DNA from: JBBRNH01 sp038247465
GTDB taxonomy: Bacteria > Bacteroidota > Bacteroidia > Cytophagales > Spirosomataceae
NCBI GenBank assembly: GCA_038247465.1
Contig: JBBRUV010000221.1
Coordinates: forward strand, 1-8,425
Direction: 5' to 3'
DNA: 8,425 bases
The translations under genes were made by a program, and so were the position numbers. The notes under the pieces are model-generated. The model had not been told where the DNA came from and made no database searches. It saw only the letters and a program-made list of their open reading frames with translations. Every line of letters begins with the position of its first letter. The stretch's first letter is position 1. Of this stretch, positions 1-6,886 are shown piece by piece.

Positions 1-5
1 ACACG

Positions 6-848
6 ATGCTCCTTACCGAATGTCCGCGCGATGCCATGCAGGGCCTTGCCCGTTTTGTTCCCACCGACCTGAAAATACGCTACCTGAACGCGCTGCTCCG
101 GGTGGGGTTCGATACGCTCGATTTCGGCTCGTTTGTCTCGCCGAAAGCCGTGCCGCAGATGGCCGATACTGCCGCTGTACTGGCCGGGCTTGACCTGACC
201 AATACCCAAACCAACCTGCTCGCCATTGTTGCCAACCGGCGCGGGGCCGACGAAGCCACGCAACACGGCCGGATTCGGTACATCGGTTTTCCGCTGTCGG
301 TATCCGAAACGTTTCAGCAGCGCAACACCAACAAATCTATCGCGCAGGCGTTGGCCGAGGTTGCCGAGATGCAGAATCTGTGCCTCCGCACGGGCCACGA
401 ATTAGTGATTTATCTCTCGATGGGGTTCGGCAATCCTTACGGCGACGCGTATAGCCCCGACATCGTTGCCGATTTTGCCGGGCAGTTGGCCGGGCTGGGT
501 ATTCAGCATGTTGCGCCATCTGACACCGTTGGTACGGCCACGCCACAAGCTATCGAAACGCTGTTTCGGTACCTAATCGAGACATTTCCGGCTCTGTCAT
601 TCGGGGCGCACCTGCACGCCCGGCCCGGCGAAACACCGGCTAAAGTACGGGCAGCATTGCGGGCGGGCGTGGGCCGCATTGACGGAGCCTTGCGCGGTTT
701 TGGCGGTTGCCCCTTAGCCGACGATCACCTGACGGGCAACCTCCCGACCGAAGACATTATCGAAACACTTCGGGCCGAAGGGGTTCCTGTATTGTTGAGT
801 CAGGAAGCCTGGAACGACGCGTGGGCCGTGTCGGCGGAGGTATTTTGA
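6..848 (+). CDS. mvaB: Hydroxymethylglutaryl-CoA lyase (5' end at window edge)
   Basis: This enzyme cleaves 3-hydroxy-3-methylglutaryl-CoA to acetoacetate and acetyl-CoA, the last step of leucine breakdown, in the cytoplasm. The 280-residue product is a TIM-barrel of the HMGL-like family. The active-site set known from the human enzyme can be placed: Arg8-Asp9 in 'CPRDAMQG' (human Arg41-Asp42), the metal-binding pair His202 and His204 in 'AHLHAR', catalytic Cys235 in the signature 'GFGGCP', and Asn245 in 'TGNLPTED'. 'SFVSPKAVPQM' (residues 42-52) and 'SDTVGTATP' (172-180) are also typical. The HxH motif is followed by Ala-Arg, not Asp-Thr as in the human enzyme; I recall similar variation in other Bacteroidota. 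Only five bases precede the ATG and the frame is open to the edge, so the true start could lie slightly upstream. It converges on the next gene with a shared terminator-like hairpin. 2-isopropylmalate synthase or citramalate synthase relatives are less likely given the Cys signature. Confidence 0.9.
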   Translation: MLLTECPRDAMQGLARFVPTDLKIRYLNALLRVGFDTLDFGSFVSPKAVPQMADTAAVLAGLDLTNTQTNLLAIVANRRGADEATQHGRIRYIGFPLSVSETFQQRNTNKSIAQALAEVAEMQNLCLRTGHELVIYLSMGFGNPYGDAYSPDIVADFAGQLAGLGIQHVAPSDTVGTATPQAIETLFRYLIETFPALSFGAHLHARPGETPAKVRAALRAGVGRIDGALRGFGGCPLADDHLTGNLPTEDIIETLRAEGVPVLLSQEAWNDAWAVSAEVF

Positions 849-887
849 CATCGTTTGCCCCTGGTTTAAACTGGGTAAACGATGTCA
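846..887. terminator. Symmetric hairpin between convergent genes, holding both stop codons
   Basis: Bases 846-860 (TGACATCGTTTGCCC) pair with 873-887 (GGGTAAACGATGTCA) over 15 positions with one G-T mismatch at 857/876, around a 12-base loop (861-872). The TGA of the upstream lyase is the first triplet of the left arm, and the TGA of the minus-strand gene is the first triplet of the right arm read on its own strand. The hairpin forms in transcripts from either side, as expected for a bidirectional terminator. No T-run follows either arm, so it is not a textbook intrinsic terminator and may instead act as an RNA 3'-end stabiliser. Confidence 0.6.
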
Positions 888-1409
888 AAGAATCACTTTC
901 TGGATCTCTTCTTTCACCATCGTCAGGGCTTTGGCGGTGGGTTGTTGGTCGCGCTGGATAACGCGCTCAAAAATCTGTTTCGAGAGTTCGATGGCCGGTT
1001 CGCCGGGGCGGATGTCGCCCGATGCCTGATTGATAAGCGTGATAATATCGTTCATGGCGGCCTGAATTTCGTCCCAGGCGGTTTGGCTCATATACACCTG
1101 CTGCGAGAGGTTATGATTATATTCGTCGCGGATGTCCTGCAAAAGCCGTTGTTGCAACTCACTGACGGTGCTGGCCGAACCGCCAAGCCGTAACAGCAAA
1201 TTGTTGGGGTTTATGCGTTCCAGAAACAGCACCATCCGTTCGTAGGCTTGCAGCCGCACCGGCACTACGGCTTCGGTGTAGCGGTTTTGCACATCGAAAC
1301 GGTGCCGGTCGGCTTCTCGGTTGAGCAACAGTTTCACCGTCAGGTACATGCCGTATAAAACAAGGCTGGCGGGAATAATCAGTTTCAGGAGGTCACTCAG
1401 AAGTTCCAT
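885..1409 (-). CDS. Conserved membrane-anchored protein of unknown function
   Basis: The 174-residue product starts with a short N-terminus and one hydrophobic segment at about residues 7-29, followed by a basic stretch (R31, R35, R37), so it is probably anchored in the inner membrane with its bulk in the cytoplasm. The rest is mostly helical, polar and cysteine-free. It carries a conserved-looking core 'RLQAYERMVLFLERINPNN' (residues 52-70) and 'DEYNHNLSQQVYMSQTAWDEI' around 95-115. I recall this pattern from uncharacterised Bacteroidota proteins of similar size, now treated as a domain of unknown function; I cannot assign a reaction. Residues 80-174 could form a helical bundle or coiled coil. 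It stands alone on its strand, converging on the HMG-CoA lyase gene and diverging from the HesB-like gene over a 113-bp spacer. No Shine-Dalgarno is seen. The reading frame and composition look like a real gene; the function is unknown. Confidence 0.8.
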   Translation of the reverse strand: MELLSDLLKLIIPASLVLYGMYLTVKLLLNREADRHRFDVQNRYTEAVVPVRLQAYERMVLFLERINPNNLLLRLGGSASTVSELQQRLLQDIRDEYNHNLSQQVYMSQTAWDEIQAAMNDIITLINQASGDIRPGEPAIELSKQIFERVIQRDQQPTAKALTMVKEEIQKVIL

Positions 1410-1522
1410 GCGTGTTGGCCGGTCAGGACGGTTTTGTGGTTTGATTTACAGTTTCGGGAGCGAAATTGCGTCTTTTGTAAACGACTCCAACACTCAAACC
1501 CATAAATGTAATCTCAAAAGCA

Positions 1523-1807
1523 ATGCTCACTAATCCCGTCACGCTCTGGCCCGAAGCCCGTCAGCGCATCCAGGAAACGCTGAAAACCAATGCTGTTCCG
1601 CCCGAATATGGCCTGCGCGTGGGCGTTCGGGGTGGCGGTTGCGGGGCCTCGTGGTTGCTTGGTTTCGACCTGCCCGGCCCCAACGATGAGGTTTACTTAG
1701 TTGATAACGTTCGGGTTATTATTGACAAAAAACACCTCCTTTATGTGCTGGGCGTGACGGTGGGGTATGAGCCGGGTGGGTTTACGGTGGAGAAAAGTGG
1801 TCAGTGA
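1523..1807 (+). CDS. HesB/IscA-like iron-sulfur protein, short form lacking the C-terminal CGCG motif
   Basis: The 94-residue product has the A-type Fe-S carrier fold. 'YGLRVGVRGGGCGASWLLGFD' (about residues 29-49) matches the IscA/SufA/ErpA core with its first conserved cysteine (Cys40), and 'VRVIIDKKHLLYVLGVTVGYEPGGFTVE' (63-90) matches the second half. The usual 105-125-residue carriers end in 'NPNA...CGCGxSF', whose two cysteines complete the Fe-S or Fe site. Here the protein ends at 'GGFTVEKSGQ' and Cys40 is the only cysteine. I recall short HesB-like proteins of this type in other Bacteroidota, so this may be the normal form, not damage. The last codons and the stop lie inside the left arm of the inverted repeat at 1796-1882, so the exact C-terminus has been shaped by that repeat. 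A role in Fe-S cluster handling is a family inference; no suf or isc genes are nearby. Confidence 0.8.
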   Translation: MLTNPVTLWPEARQRIQETLKTNAVPPEYGLRVGVRGGGCGASWLLGFDLPGPNDEVYLVDNVRVIIDKKHLLYVLGVTVGYEPGGFTVEKSGQ

Positions 1808-1882
1808 TTAGTGGCTGGTGGTTAGTTGGCTACCGCGTCAACACGTTTGTGTCAGCCAACTAACCACCAACCACTGACCACT
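1796..1882. repeat. Long imperfect inverted repeat built from TTAGTGG/TCAGTGG-type units
   Basis: The left arm at 1796-1831 and the right arm at 1854-1882 are complementary: 1796-1806 pairs perfectly with 1872-1882 (11 bp), and 1814-1831 pairs with 1854-1871 (18 bp, one C-A mismatch at 1815). The left arm carries a 7-base bulge (ATTAGTG, 1807-1813) that looks like one extra repeat unit. The loop is 1832-1853. The stop codon of the HesB-like gene (1805-1807) is inside the left arm. The low-complexity GTGG/TTAG wording resembles short dispersed intergenic repeats that I recall from Cytophagales-type genomes. As RNA the element could act as a terminator or 3' stabiliser for the upstream gene. 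Confidence 0.75.
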
Positions 1883-1889
1883 AAATTTG
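1882..1889 (+). promoter_or_regulatory. Candidate Bacteroidota -7 promoter element (TAnnTTTG)
   Basis: TAAATTTG at 1882-1889 fits the TAnnTTTG -7 consensus of Bacteroidota primary promoters exactly. A start of transcription a few bases downstream would give a leader of about 20 bases before the GTG at 1917. No TTTG lies at the expected -33 spacing; the nearest (1846-1849) is too far upstream. The element begins at the last base of the inverted repeat. It is assigned on one short motif and position only. Confidence 0.35.
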
Positions 1890-1916
1890 GCATGGTTTTA
1901 GGGAATACTCACCGTA

Positions 1917-4900
1917 GTGAAAGCGATAGAACGACATATATTTTTGATTCTGGCCGGGCTGATGCTCTTGCTGGCGGGCCTGACTTACGTGTTTCTGGAA
2001 CGCGAAGCCCCCGGAGCCACCGACGAGCAGTATGCCACTACGGTGCAGGAGCGCGTCAGGGGCGAGATGCGAGTCAGTACCGACGAACTCGCCGAGGTTT
2101 CTGCTCACCTGCGCCAATTGCCTGATTTTTCGTTCAAAACCGGCTCATTACCAACCCAATACCCGTATTTCATCTTTAAAAACAGGGTGCTGCTGTTTTG
2201 GTCAGACTATCGGTTTGTGCCAAACTACGGGCGCATTGCCGACGTTACCAACCCACGCTTAGTTGATTTTGAGCCGGGCCGTTACATCGTGAGCCGCGAG
2301 CGAATCCTGCGCGGGGCCGATACGCTCGATGTGGTATCGTTGGTGAACGTGTTTCGGCAGTACAAAAACACCAATACATACCTGCAAAGTGGGTATAACC
2401 CCGACCTGTTTGCCCTGGAACCTCAGCAATTGCTGACCACCAGAGGCCCGGCCTACCAGAATATTTACGACAATACACCGGTGTTTTTATTCTCGGTGGT
2501 GCCGCCCCGCATTGATCAGTTTCGCAACCGGTCTACGCCCGTCAACACGGTGATTCTGGCAACGTTAGGCATGATTTTTCTGGGATTATACGTTTTCCGG
2601 GAGATCAGACGGCTTCGGCGCGGGCGGCACTACGAAACCGGTTTTGCCCTGTTGATGAGCTACCTAGTGCTGCTGCGCGGGGCGATGCTGTATTTTGGTG
2701 TCCCGTTTTTATTTGCCGAAAATGACCTCTTCAATCCGCGGTTTTATGCGGCTTCGGCCCTAGCTCCGTCTCTCGGCGATTTGCTGCTGAACGCGGGTTT
2801 GGTGCTGATTCTGGCGTTTTATTTAGTGAATTATTTTTATCGGTCCCGGCTATATGCCTGGTTCATCCAGTTGCCAGTGCGCGGGGGGCGCTGGCCGGTA
2901 TCAGTGCTGTTTGTAGTGTTGAGTTACGCGCTGTTTCAGGCGTGTTTTGCAGAACTAAACAACATTTACGAGAAGTCACAATTCACGCTTGATATTACCC
3001 TCAGTATCAGCTTTTCGGGTTTAAAAATCGCTTGCCTGCTGGTGTTCATCTGCATCTCACTGATTTATTTCCTGGGGCAGCACCTGTTTGCCAGTATGTT
3101 TTTACGGTCCCATGCCAATCAGCGTTGGGGCTTAGTTTGGTTAGGGGCCGGTAGTTTGCTGGCAGTTGGCATAGCCTGGCCAACGGGTTGGCTGGGCAAC
3201 TGGCTGTGGGCTGTGAATGGACTGTATTTCACCGTGTTATACTTATTTCGGTTTCCGCGTGTGCTATACACATTTCGCTACAAAACCTCGGTTTATCTCT
3301 TTCTGGCCGCTTTTACGTTTGCCATCACCACTACGGTTGTCGTTTATCGGCAGGAGGTCAGAAAGGATGTGGTGCATAAAAAGGAATTTGCCAAGCAGCT
3401 ACTGGCCGAAAACGATGAATTTGGCGAGTTTTTGCTCGAAAAAGCGCGGGAATCCATTGCGGCTGATACCGATATTCGCCGGTTTTTTCTGAAAGACACC
3501 CTCTTTGTGCGGGAACGGATTCAACACCGCGTCAAAAACACACACTTAGACAAATATTTCGACCGCTATGACATCGAGGTGCTATCCTTCGACCGGGCCG
3601 GGCAACCGCTCGACCGCAGCCCGTTAGCCGGGAGTTATGCTGCGGTCTCGGCCCGCTATCAGCAACCACGCTACCGTACCAACAAGCCCGGCCTGTATTT
3701 TGTGAATGAAGTGCGCAGTGCCGTTATCAAGCAATATATCAGTTTTGTGAACGTCTATCGGCCCGCCGACAGTCTCTTGCTGGGCTTTGTGGTGCTTGAT
3801 CTGCGGCTCAAAAACGAAATACCCAAAAGCGTTTACCCCGAATTACTGGTAGACAAACGGTTTAGTCAATCACCTGACGCACAGTCGTATAGCTACGCCA
3901 TTTTTGGGTCATCGTCAACGGCAATGCAGCCCAGGATGTTGTTTGGCACGGGCAGCTACAATTATGAACGCAAGATGCCGCCCGCCCTGCTGCAAGACTC
4001 GGTGTTGTATGCCAACGGGCTGGCCGCTAATAACTACCAGCACGTGGCACTGCGGGGCGCGGCTGGTGGACGCACGGTGGTGGTGTCGTCGCCAGAGTAC
4101 CCGTTTAGCAGCGTGTTCTCTAATTTTTCGTTTTTGTTTCTAATTTTGGTGCTGACCGTTATTGCGGCCATTGTTTTCTACGCTGTGCGCTACGGGGTGT
4201 CGCGGTTTAGCCTGAACTACTCGACCCGGATTCAGATTCTGCTGAATATGGCGTTTTTTCTGCCACTACTGCTGGTGATTGTCATTATCCTGAGCGTCAT
4301 CAGCACCAACTACATCAGCAATCAGGAGGGCAATTACATCAGCAATACCAAAAACATTTCGGCTAATTTTCTGACCTATTACGACGAGTTTTTGCAGGGC
4401 AAGCGCAGCAAAGACTCAATGGAGGAAGAACTCAAAAAGATTGCCCGCGATGCTGATATTGACATTAACCTTTTTGATACGCAAGGCCGACTCTCGACGG
4501 CTACCCGCCCGCTCATGTACGAGGGCGGCCATCTCTCCAAGTTTATCAACCCCAAAGCGTTTGTTCACATTGTTGAAGACAAAGAAAATCAGGTATTGCT
4601 CAATGAATCACTCGGCCAAAAGCAGTACCGCACGGCCTACGCGGGCATAAAATCGTACAGCGGGCGGCTGCTGGGCGTGTTAAGCGTGCCGTATTTTTAC
4701 GCCCGGCCCGACCTCGACCGCCAGGTGATGGAGGTGATTGCTTCGGCTCTGAGCGTGTTTACGACCCTGTTTTTGCTGTTTTTGGTGCTGTCTTACTTTG
4801 CCTCGAACCTGCTGACGGGGCCGCTGAAACTACTCACGCAAAAAATCAGACGGACGAATTTAGACAAACTCAACGAGCCGATTCAGTGGCAATCTGACGA

Positions 4901-5714
4901 TGAAATCGGCCTGCTCATCAGCGAATATAACCGGATGCTGGTGAAGTTAGACGAAAACAAGCGCGAATTGTCGGTGAGTGAAAAGCAGTCGGCGTGGCGC
5001 GAAATGGCCAAGCAGGTAGCCCACGAAATCAAGAATCCGCTTACGCCCATGAAGCTGACCCTGCAACACCTGCAACGGACGCTACCCAACGGCGCGGGCG
5101 ATGAAAACCCGAAGCGTACCCAACTCATGCGCCGGACCTTTGACTCGTTGCTGGAGCAGATTGAAAGCCTGAGCGACGTGGCTACGTCATTTGCCGAATT
5201 TGCCAAAATGCCTATGCCGCGTAACGAACTTTTTGAAATTACGGGCGTACTCAACAAAGCCGCCGACCTCTACGCCGATGACGAGCGAATCCGGCTCGTA
5301 AAGCAGATTGCACCCGGCCCGGTGATGGTTATCGGAGACCGCCAACTGCTGGGGCGTATTCTGACAAACTTGATTATCAACGGAATACAATCAGTACCGG
5401 CGGGACGTAAGCCCGATATTCAGCTTAAGCTATACACCTCTCCCAACGACCTGAACATCGAAATTCACGACAACGGTGCGGGCATCCCGGAAGCGATTCG
5501 GACAAAGGTGTTTCTGCCCAATTTCAGCACCAAGCAGGGCGGCTCCGGGTTGGGGCTTGCCATTGCCAAGCGCGGCATCGAACATGCGGGCGGCAATATC
5601 TGGTTTGAGACCGAAGAAGGCGTTGGTACGTCGTTTTTTCTGACCCTGCCCTTAGCCAGCAACCCCGCAGCCGGCCAGCCCAACAGTGGCGCATTGACGC
5701 AGGTGAATGGCTGA
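1917..5714 (+). CDS. Giant multi-sensor NtrY-like histidine kinase, about 12 membrane segments
   Basis: This is a 1265-residue membrane sensor kinase expected to autophosphorylate on histidine and pass the phosphate to an unidentified response regulator. Hydrophobic segments lie near residues 8-27, 209-227, 241-260, 285-307, 325-345, 365-388, 403-420, 426-444, 458-477, 736-757, 774-796 and 935-962. With the N-terminus inside, this places three soluble regions outside: 28-208, 478-735 and 797-934. The third ('INLFDTQGRLSTATRPL', 'GRLLGVLSVPYF') looks Cache/PAS-like. A HAMP-type linker follows (about 962-1015), then the HisKA H-box 'VAHEIKNPLTPMKL' with His1036. The ATPase domain has the N-box 'NLIINGIQS' (Asn1151, Asn1155), G1 'DNGAGI' (1185-1190), F-box Phe1203 and G2 'GGSGLGLAIAKRG'. 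All catalytic boxes are intact. The start is GTG: an in-frame TAG at 1899-1901 blocks extension, and the next ATG (residue 16) would remove half of the first membrane segment. No receiver gene is adjacent. The kinase call is firm; the signal is unknown. Confidence 0.93.
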   Translation: MKAIERHIFLILAGLMLLLAGLTYVFLEREAPGATDEQYATTVQERVRGEMRVSTDELAEVSAHLRQLPDFSFKTGSLPTQYPYFIFKNRVLLFWSDYRFVPNYGRIADVTNPRLVDFEPGRYIVSRERILRGADTLDVVSLVNVFRQYKNTNTYLQSGYNPDLFALEPQQLLTTRGPAYQNIYDNTPVFLFSVVPPRIDQFRNRSTPVNTVILATLGMIFLGLYVFREIRRLRRGRHYETGFALLMSYLVLLRGAMLYFGVPFLFAENDLFNPRFYAASALAPSLGDLLLNAGLVLILAFYLVNYFYRSRLYAWFIQLPVRGGRWPVSVLFVVLSYALFQACFAELNNIYEKSQFTLDITLSISFSGLKIACLLVFICISLIYFLGQHLFASMFLRSHANQRWGLVWLGAGSLLAVGIAWPTGWLGNWLWAVNGLYFTVLYLFRFPRVLYTFRYKTSVYLFLAAFTFAITTTVVVYRQEVRKDVVHKKEFAKQLLAENDEFGEFLLEKARESIAADTDIRRFFLKDTLFVRERIQHRVKNTHLDKYFDRYDIEVLSFDRAGQPLDRSPLAGSYAAVSARYQQPRYRTNKPGLYFVNEVRSAVIKQYISFVNVYRPADSLLLGFVVLDLRLKNEIPKSVYPELLVDKRFSQSPDAQSYSYAIFGSSSTAMQPRMLFGTGSYNYERKMPPALLQDSVLYANGLAANNYQHVALRGAAGGRTVVVSSPEYPFSSVFSNFSFLFLILVLTVIAAIVFYAVRYGVSRFSLNYSTRIQILLNMAFFLPLLLVIVIILSVISTNYISNQEGNYISNTKNISANFLTYYDEFLQGKRSKDSMEEELKKIARDADIDINLFDTQGRLSTATRPLMYEGGHLSKFINPKAFVHIVEDKENQVLLNESLGQKQYRTAYAGIKSYSGRLLGVLSVPYFYARPDLDRQVMEVIASALSVFTTLFLLFLVLSYFASNLLTGPLKLLTQKIRRTNLDKLNEPIQWQSDDEIGLLISEYNRMLVKLDENKRELSVSEKQSAWREMAKQVAHEIKNPLTPMKLTLQHLQRTLPNGAGDENPKRTQLMRRTFDSLLEQIESLSDVATSFAEFAKMPMPRNELFEITGVLNKAADLYADDERIRLVKQIAPGPVMVIGDRQLLGRILTNLIINGIQSVPAGRKPDIQLKLYTSPNDLNIEIHDNGAGIPEAIRTKVFLPNFSTKQGGSGLGLAIAKRGIEHAGGNIWFETEEGVGTSFFLTLPLASNPAAGQPNSGALTQVNG

Positions 5715-5750
5715 CGGAGGGGGGCGGGCAGGGCGGCCCGTACTGGTAGT

Positions 5751-6326
5751 TTACTCGTCAATCTTAACGTGTTTCCAATTCTCACCCGACCGAATGCGGT
5801 TTAGTTGGGTGTGGGTAATGCCAAACTGCTTGGCAATCATCTTCAGTCGGTTGTTATCGTTCCGAAGCAACTTCTTGATAATCATCACTTTGCTTTCTGT
5901 AAGCTTATAGTTTCGGGTGCGTTTGGGCTGCACCCGGTTCAGCACGTTTGGGTTTTGGCGGTTGTGTTCCACCATTTCGTCTTTGGTGGCCCAGCGCAGA
6001 TTCAGCACGTAATTGTTGAGTTTGTCGTGGTCGAGGTGCAGCACGAAGGTCTGTTCGGGGCGTTCGCGGGTCACAAAATGTTCGGCCACGAGTTTATGCA
6101 CGTAGCGGTTCAGGGTTTTGCCACCCGACCGGATATTGAGCGATTTGTATCCCTGAATGACCGACCCTTTGATAATGGTTCCTTCTTTTTTCTCGCCCTT
6201 CGCCGACTGAAAACTGCGGATTCGCCCGTAGTTCGACACATCGTACCGGGGCGGATTTTCGATGGAATCGAAGGGAATCGGAACCCATCTTTCATTCCAG
6301 AAATACTGGGCTTTTTTCTCAATCAT
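5751..6326 (-). CDS. Free-standing NUMOD4/HNH homing-endonuclease-like protein with C-terminal HTH
   Basis: The 191-residue protein has the parts of an HNH homing-type nuclease. Residues 14-38 ('W.PIPF...YDVSNYGRIRSF') match the NUMOD4 DNA-binding module. Residues 76-122 match an HNH core of the 'VHKLVAEHF...HLDHDKLNNYVLNLRWAT' type, with His97, Asp99, Asn104-Asn105 and Asn109 at the positions usual for metal binding and catalysis. Residues 141-188 ('KLTESKVMIIKKLL...IAKQFGITHTQLNRIRSGENW') form a helix-turn-helix resembling those in phage and intron HNH proteins. It probably binds and nicks or cuts DNA, but the target is unknown. It lies in neither an intron nor an intein: it occupies its own space, converging on the kinase gene with only 36 bases between stops, and no transposase or phage gene is near. 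The motifs appear intact, so it may be active or recruited for a host role. Confidence 0.85.
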   Translation of the reverse strand: MIEKKAQYFWNERWVPIPFDSIENPPRYDVSNYGRIRSFQSAKGEKKEGTIIKGSVIQGYKSLNIRSGGKTLNRYVHKLVAEHFVTRERPEQTFVLHLDHDKLNNYVLNLRWATKDEMVEHNRQNPNVLNRVQPKRTRNYKLTESKVMIIKKLLRNDNNRLKMIAKQFGITHTQLNRIRSGENWKHVKIDE

Positions 6327-6327
6327 A

Positions 6328-6371
6328 GTGCTACGGAGCTAAAAACGGTGCCGGGTTAGTAGATGTAGCAC
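6328..6371. repeat. Small inverted repeat in the divergent promoter region
   Basis: GTGCTAC at 6328-6334 is repeated inverted as GTAGCAC at 6365-6371, 30 bases apart, within the 94-bp spacer between the divergent HNH gene (ATG at 6324-6326) and the CoA-binding gene (ATG at 6421). The left half-site is one base from the HNH start codon. It could be an operator, but a 7-bp match of this kind can arise by chance. I found no clear promoter element of the Bacteroidota type in the spacer. Confidence 0.2.
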
Positions 6372-6420
6372 GGTTTAGTTCATAGTCAACAAATGCAACA
6401 AAAATTGGTTATCAAAATGT

Positions 6421-6777
6421 ATGAAAACCTTGATTATCGGAGCCAGCCCCAACCCTGACCGCTACGCACACCGCGCAGCCCTGAAACTGTTGCAACACGG
6501 TCACGAAATTGACTTGTTGGGATTGCAGACAGGTGAAATTGCGGGCCATGCAATCCAGGCTGGCGAACCCGATTTGGCTGATATTGACACCGTTACGCTA
6601 TACGTTGGGCCTCAACATTCGGGGAAGTATCTGGACTACCTGAAAAAAATCCGGCCCCGGCGGGTCATCTTCAACCCCGGAGCCGAAAACCCTGACCTGG
6701 CAGCGAAATTGAAAACCGAGGGGATCGAACCCGTCGAAGCCTGTACCCTGGTTATGCTGTCAGTAGGAACGTTCTAA
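6421..6777 (+). CDS. CoA-binding domain protein (YccU-like Rossmann fold)
   Basis: The 118-residue soluble protein is a stand-alone CoA_binding_2-type domain. It opens with the Rossmann loop 'IIGASPNPDRYAHRA' (residues 5-19), has 'IDTVTLYVGPQHSGKYLDYL' (55-74), then 'IFNPGAENPDL' (83-93) and 'EACTLVMLS' (106-114) near the C-terminus, all landmarks of the small proteins related to the CoA-binding domain of succinyl-CoA synthetase alpha. The length is normal for the family. It probably binds CoA or an acyl-CoA, but no reaction is established for such single-domain members. It is transcribed alone, diverging from the HNH gene and converging on the fabH-like gene, with the long inverted repeat at 6797-6880 in the gap. 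The ATG at 6421 puts the Rossmann loop at the very start as expected. The ATG at 6417 is in another frame. No Shine-Dalgarno is visible. Confidence 0.87.
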   Translation: MKTLIIGASPNPDRYAHRAALKLLQHGHEIDLLGLQTGEIAGHAIQAGEPDLADIDTVTLYVGPQHSGKYLDYLKKIRPRRVIFNPGAENPDLAAKLKTEGIEPVEACTLVMLSVGTF

Positions 6778-6796
6778 TTTTGTCTATCCCTCCATA

Positions 6797-6880
6797 CCCC
6801 CAACTCCCTAAACAGGGGGCTAAAACTATCCGGGATCAAAACTTGGCAGCGCAAAAGCCCCCTGTTTAGGGAGTTGGGGG
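6797..6880. repeat. 25-bp perfect inverted repeat between convergent genes, likely terminator region
   Basis: Bases 6797-6821 are an exact reverse complement of 6856-6880, with a 34-base loop; matching continues weakly outward if one extra C is allowed. Each arm also holds its own mini-hairpin (CCCT-AAAC-AGGG, 6806-6817 in the left arm). Read on the minus strand, the right arm gives this hairpin followed by GGGGC and TTTT, a passable intrinsic terminator for the fabH-like gene that stops at 6887. In the plus direction no T-run follows. The CCCCCAACTCCCT...AGGGGGC wording resembles a dispersed repeat I recall from Spirosoma-like genomes. It fills most of the 109-bp gap. Confidence 0.75.
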
Positions 6881-6886
6881 GTAGCA

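Noticed and set aside
1474..1510. Possible promoter for the HesB-like gene (TTTG at 1474-1477, TAAATGTA at 1503-1510)
   Set aside because: The second element has two mismatches to TAnnTTTG and the spacing of 25 bases is too long.
4883..5257. Antisense 124-codon open frame inside the kinase gene
   Set aside because: It lies opposite the HAMP/HisKA coding part, whose motifs are intact; its composition is that of a reverse-frame shadow.
5725..5740. Small GC hairpin (CGGGC / GCCCG) between the kinase and HNH gene stops
   Set aside because: The stem is only 5 bp, no T-run follows on either strand, and the area is simple G/C-rich sequence where such pairing is expected by chance.
5805..6359. Open 184-codon frame on the plus strand opposite the HNH gene
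   Set aside because: It is the antisense shadow of a gene with recognisable NUMOD4, HNH and HTH motifs, and its own translation resembles no family.
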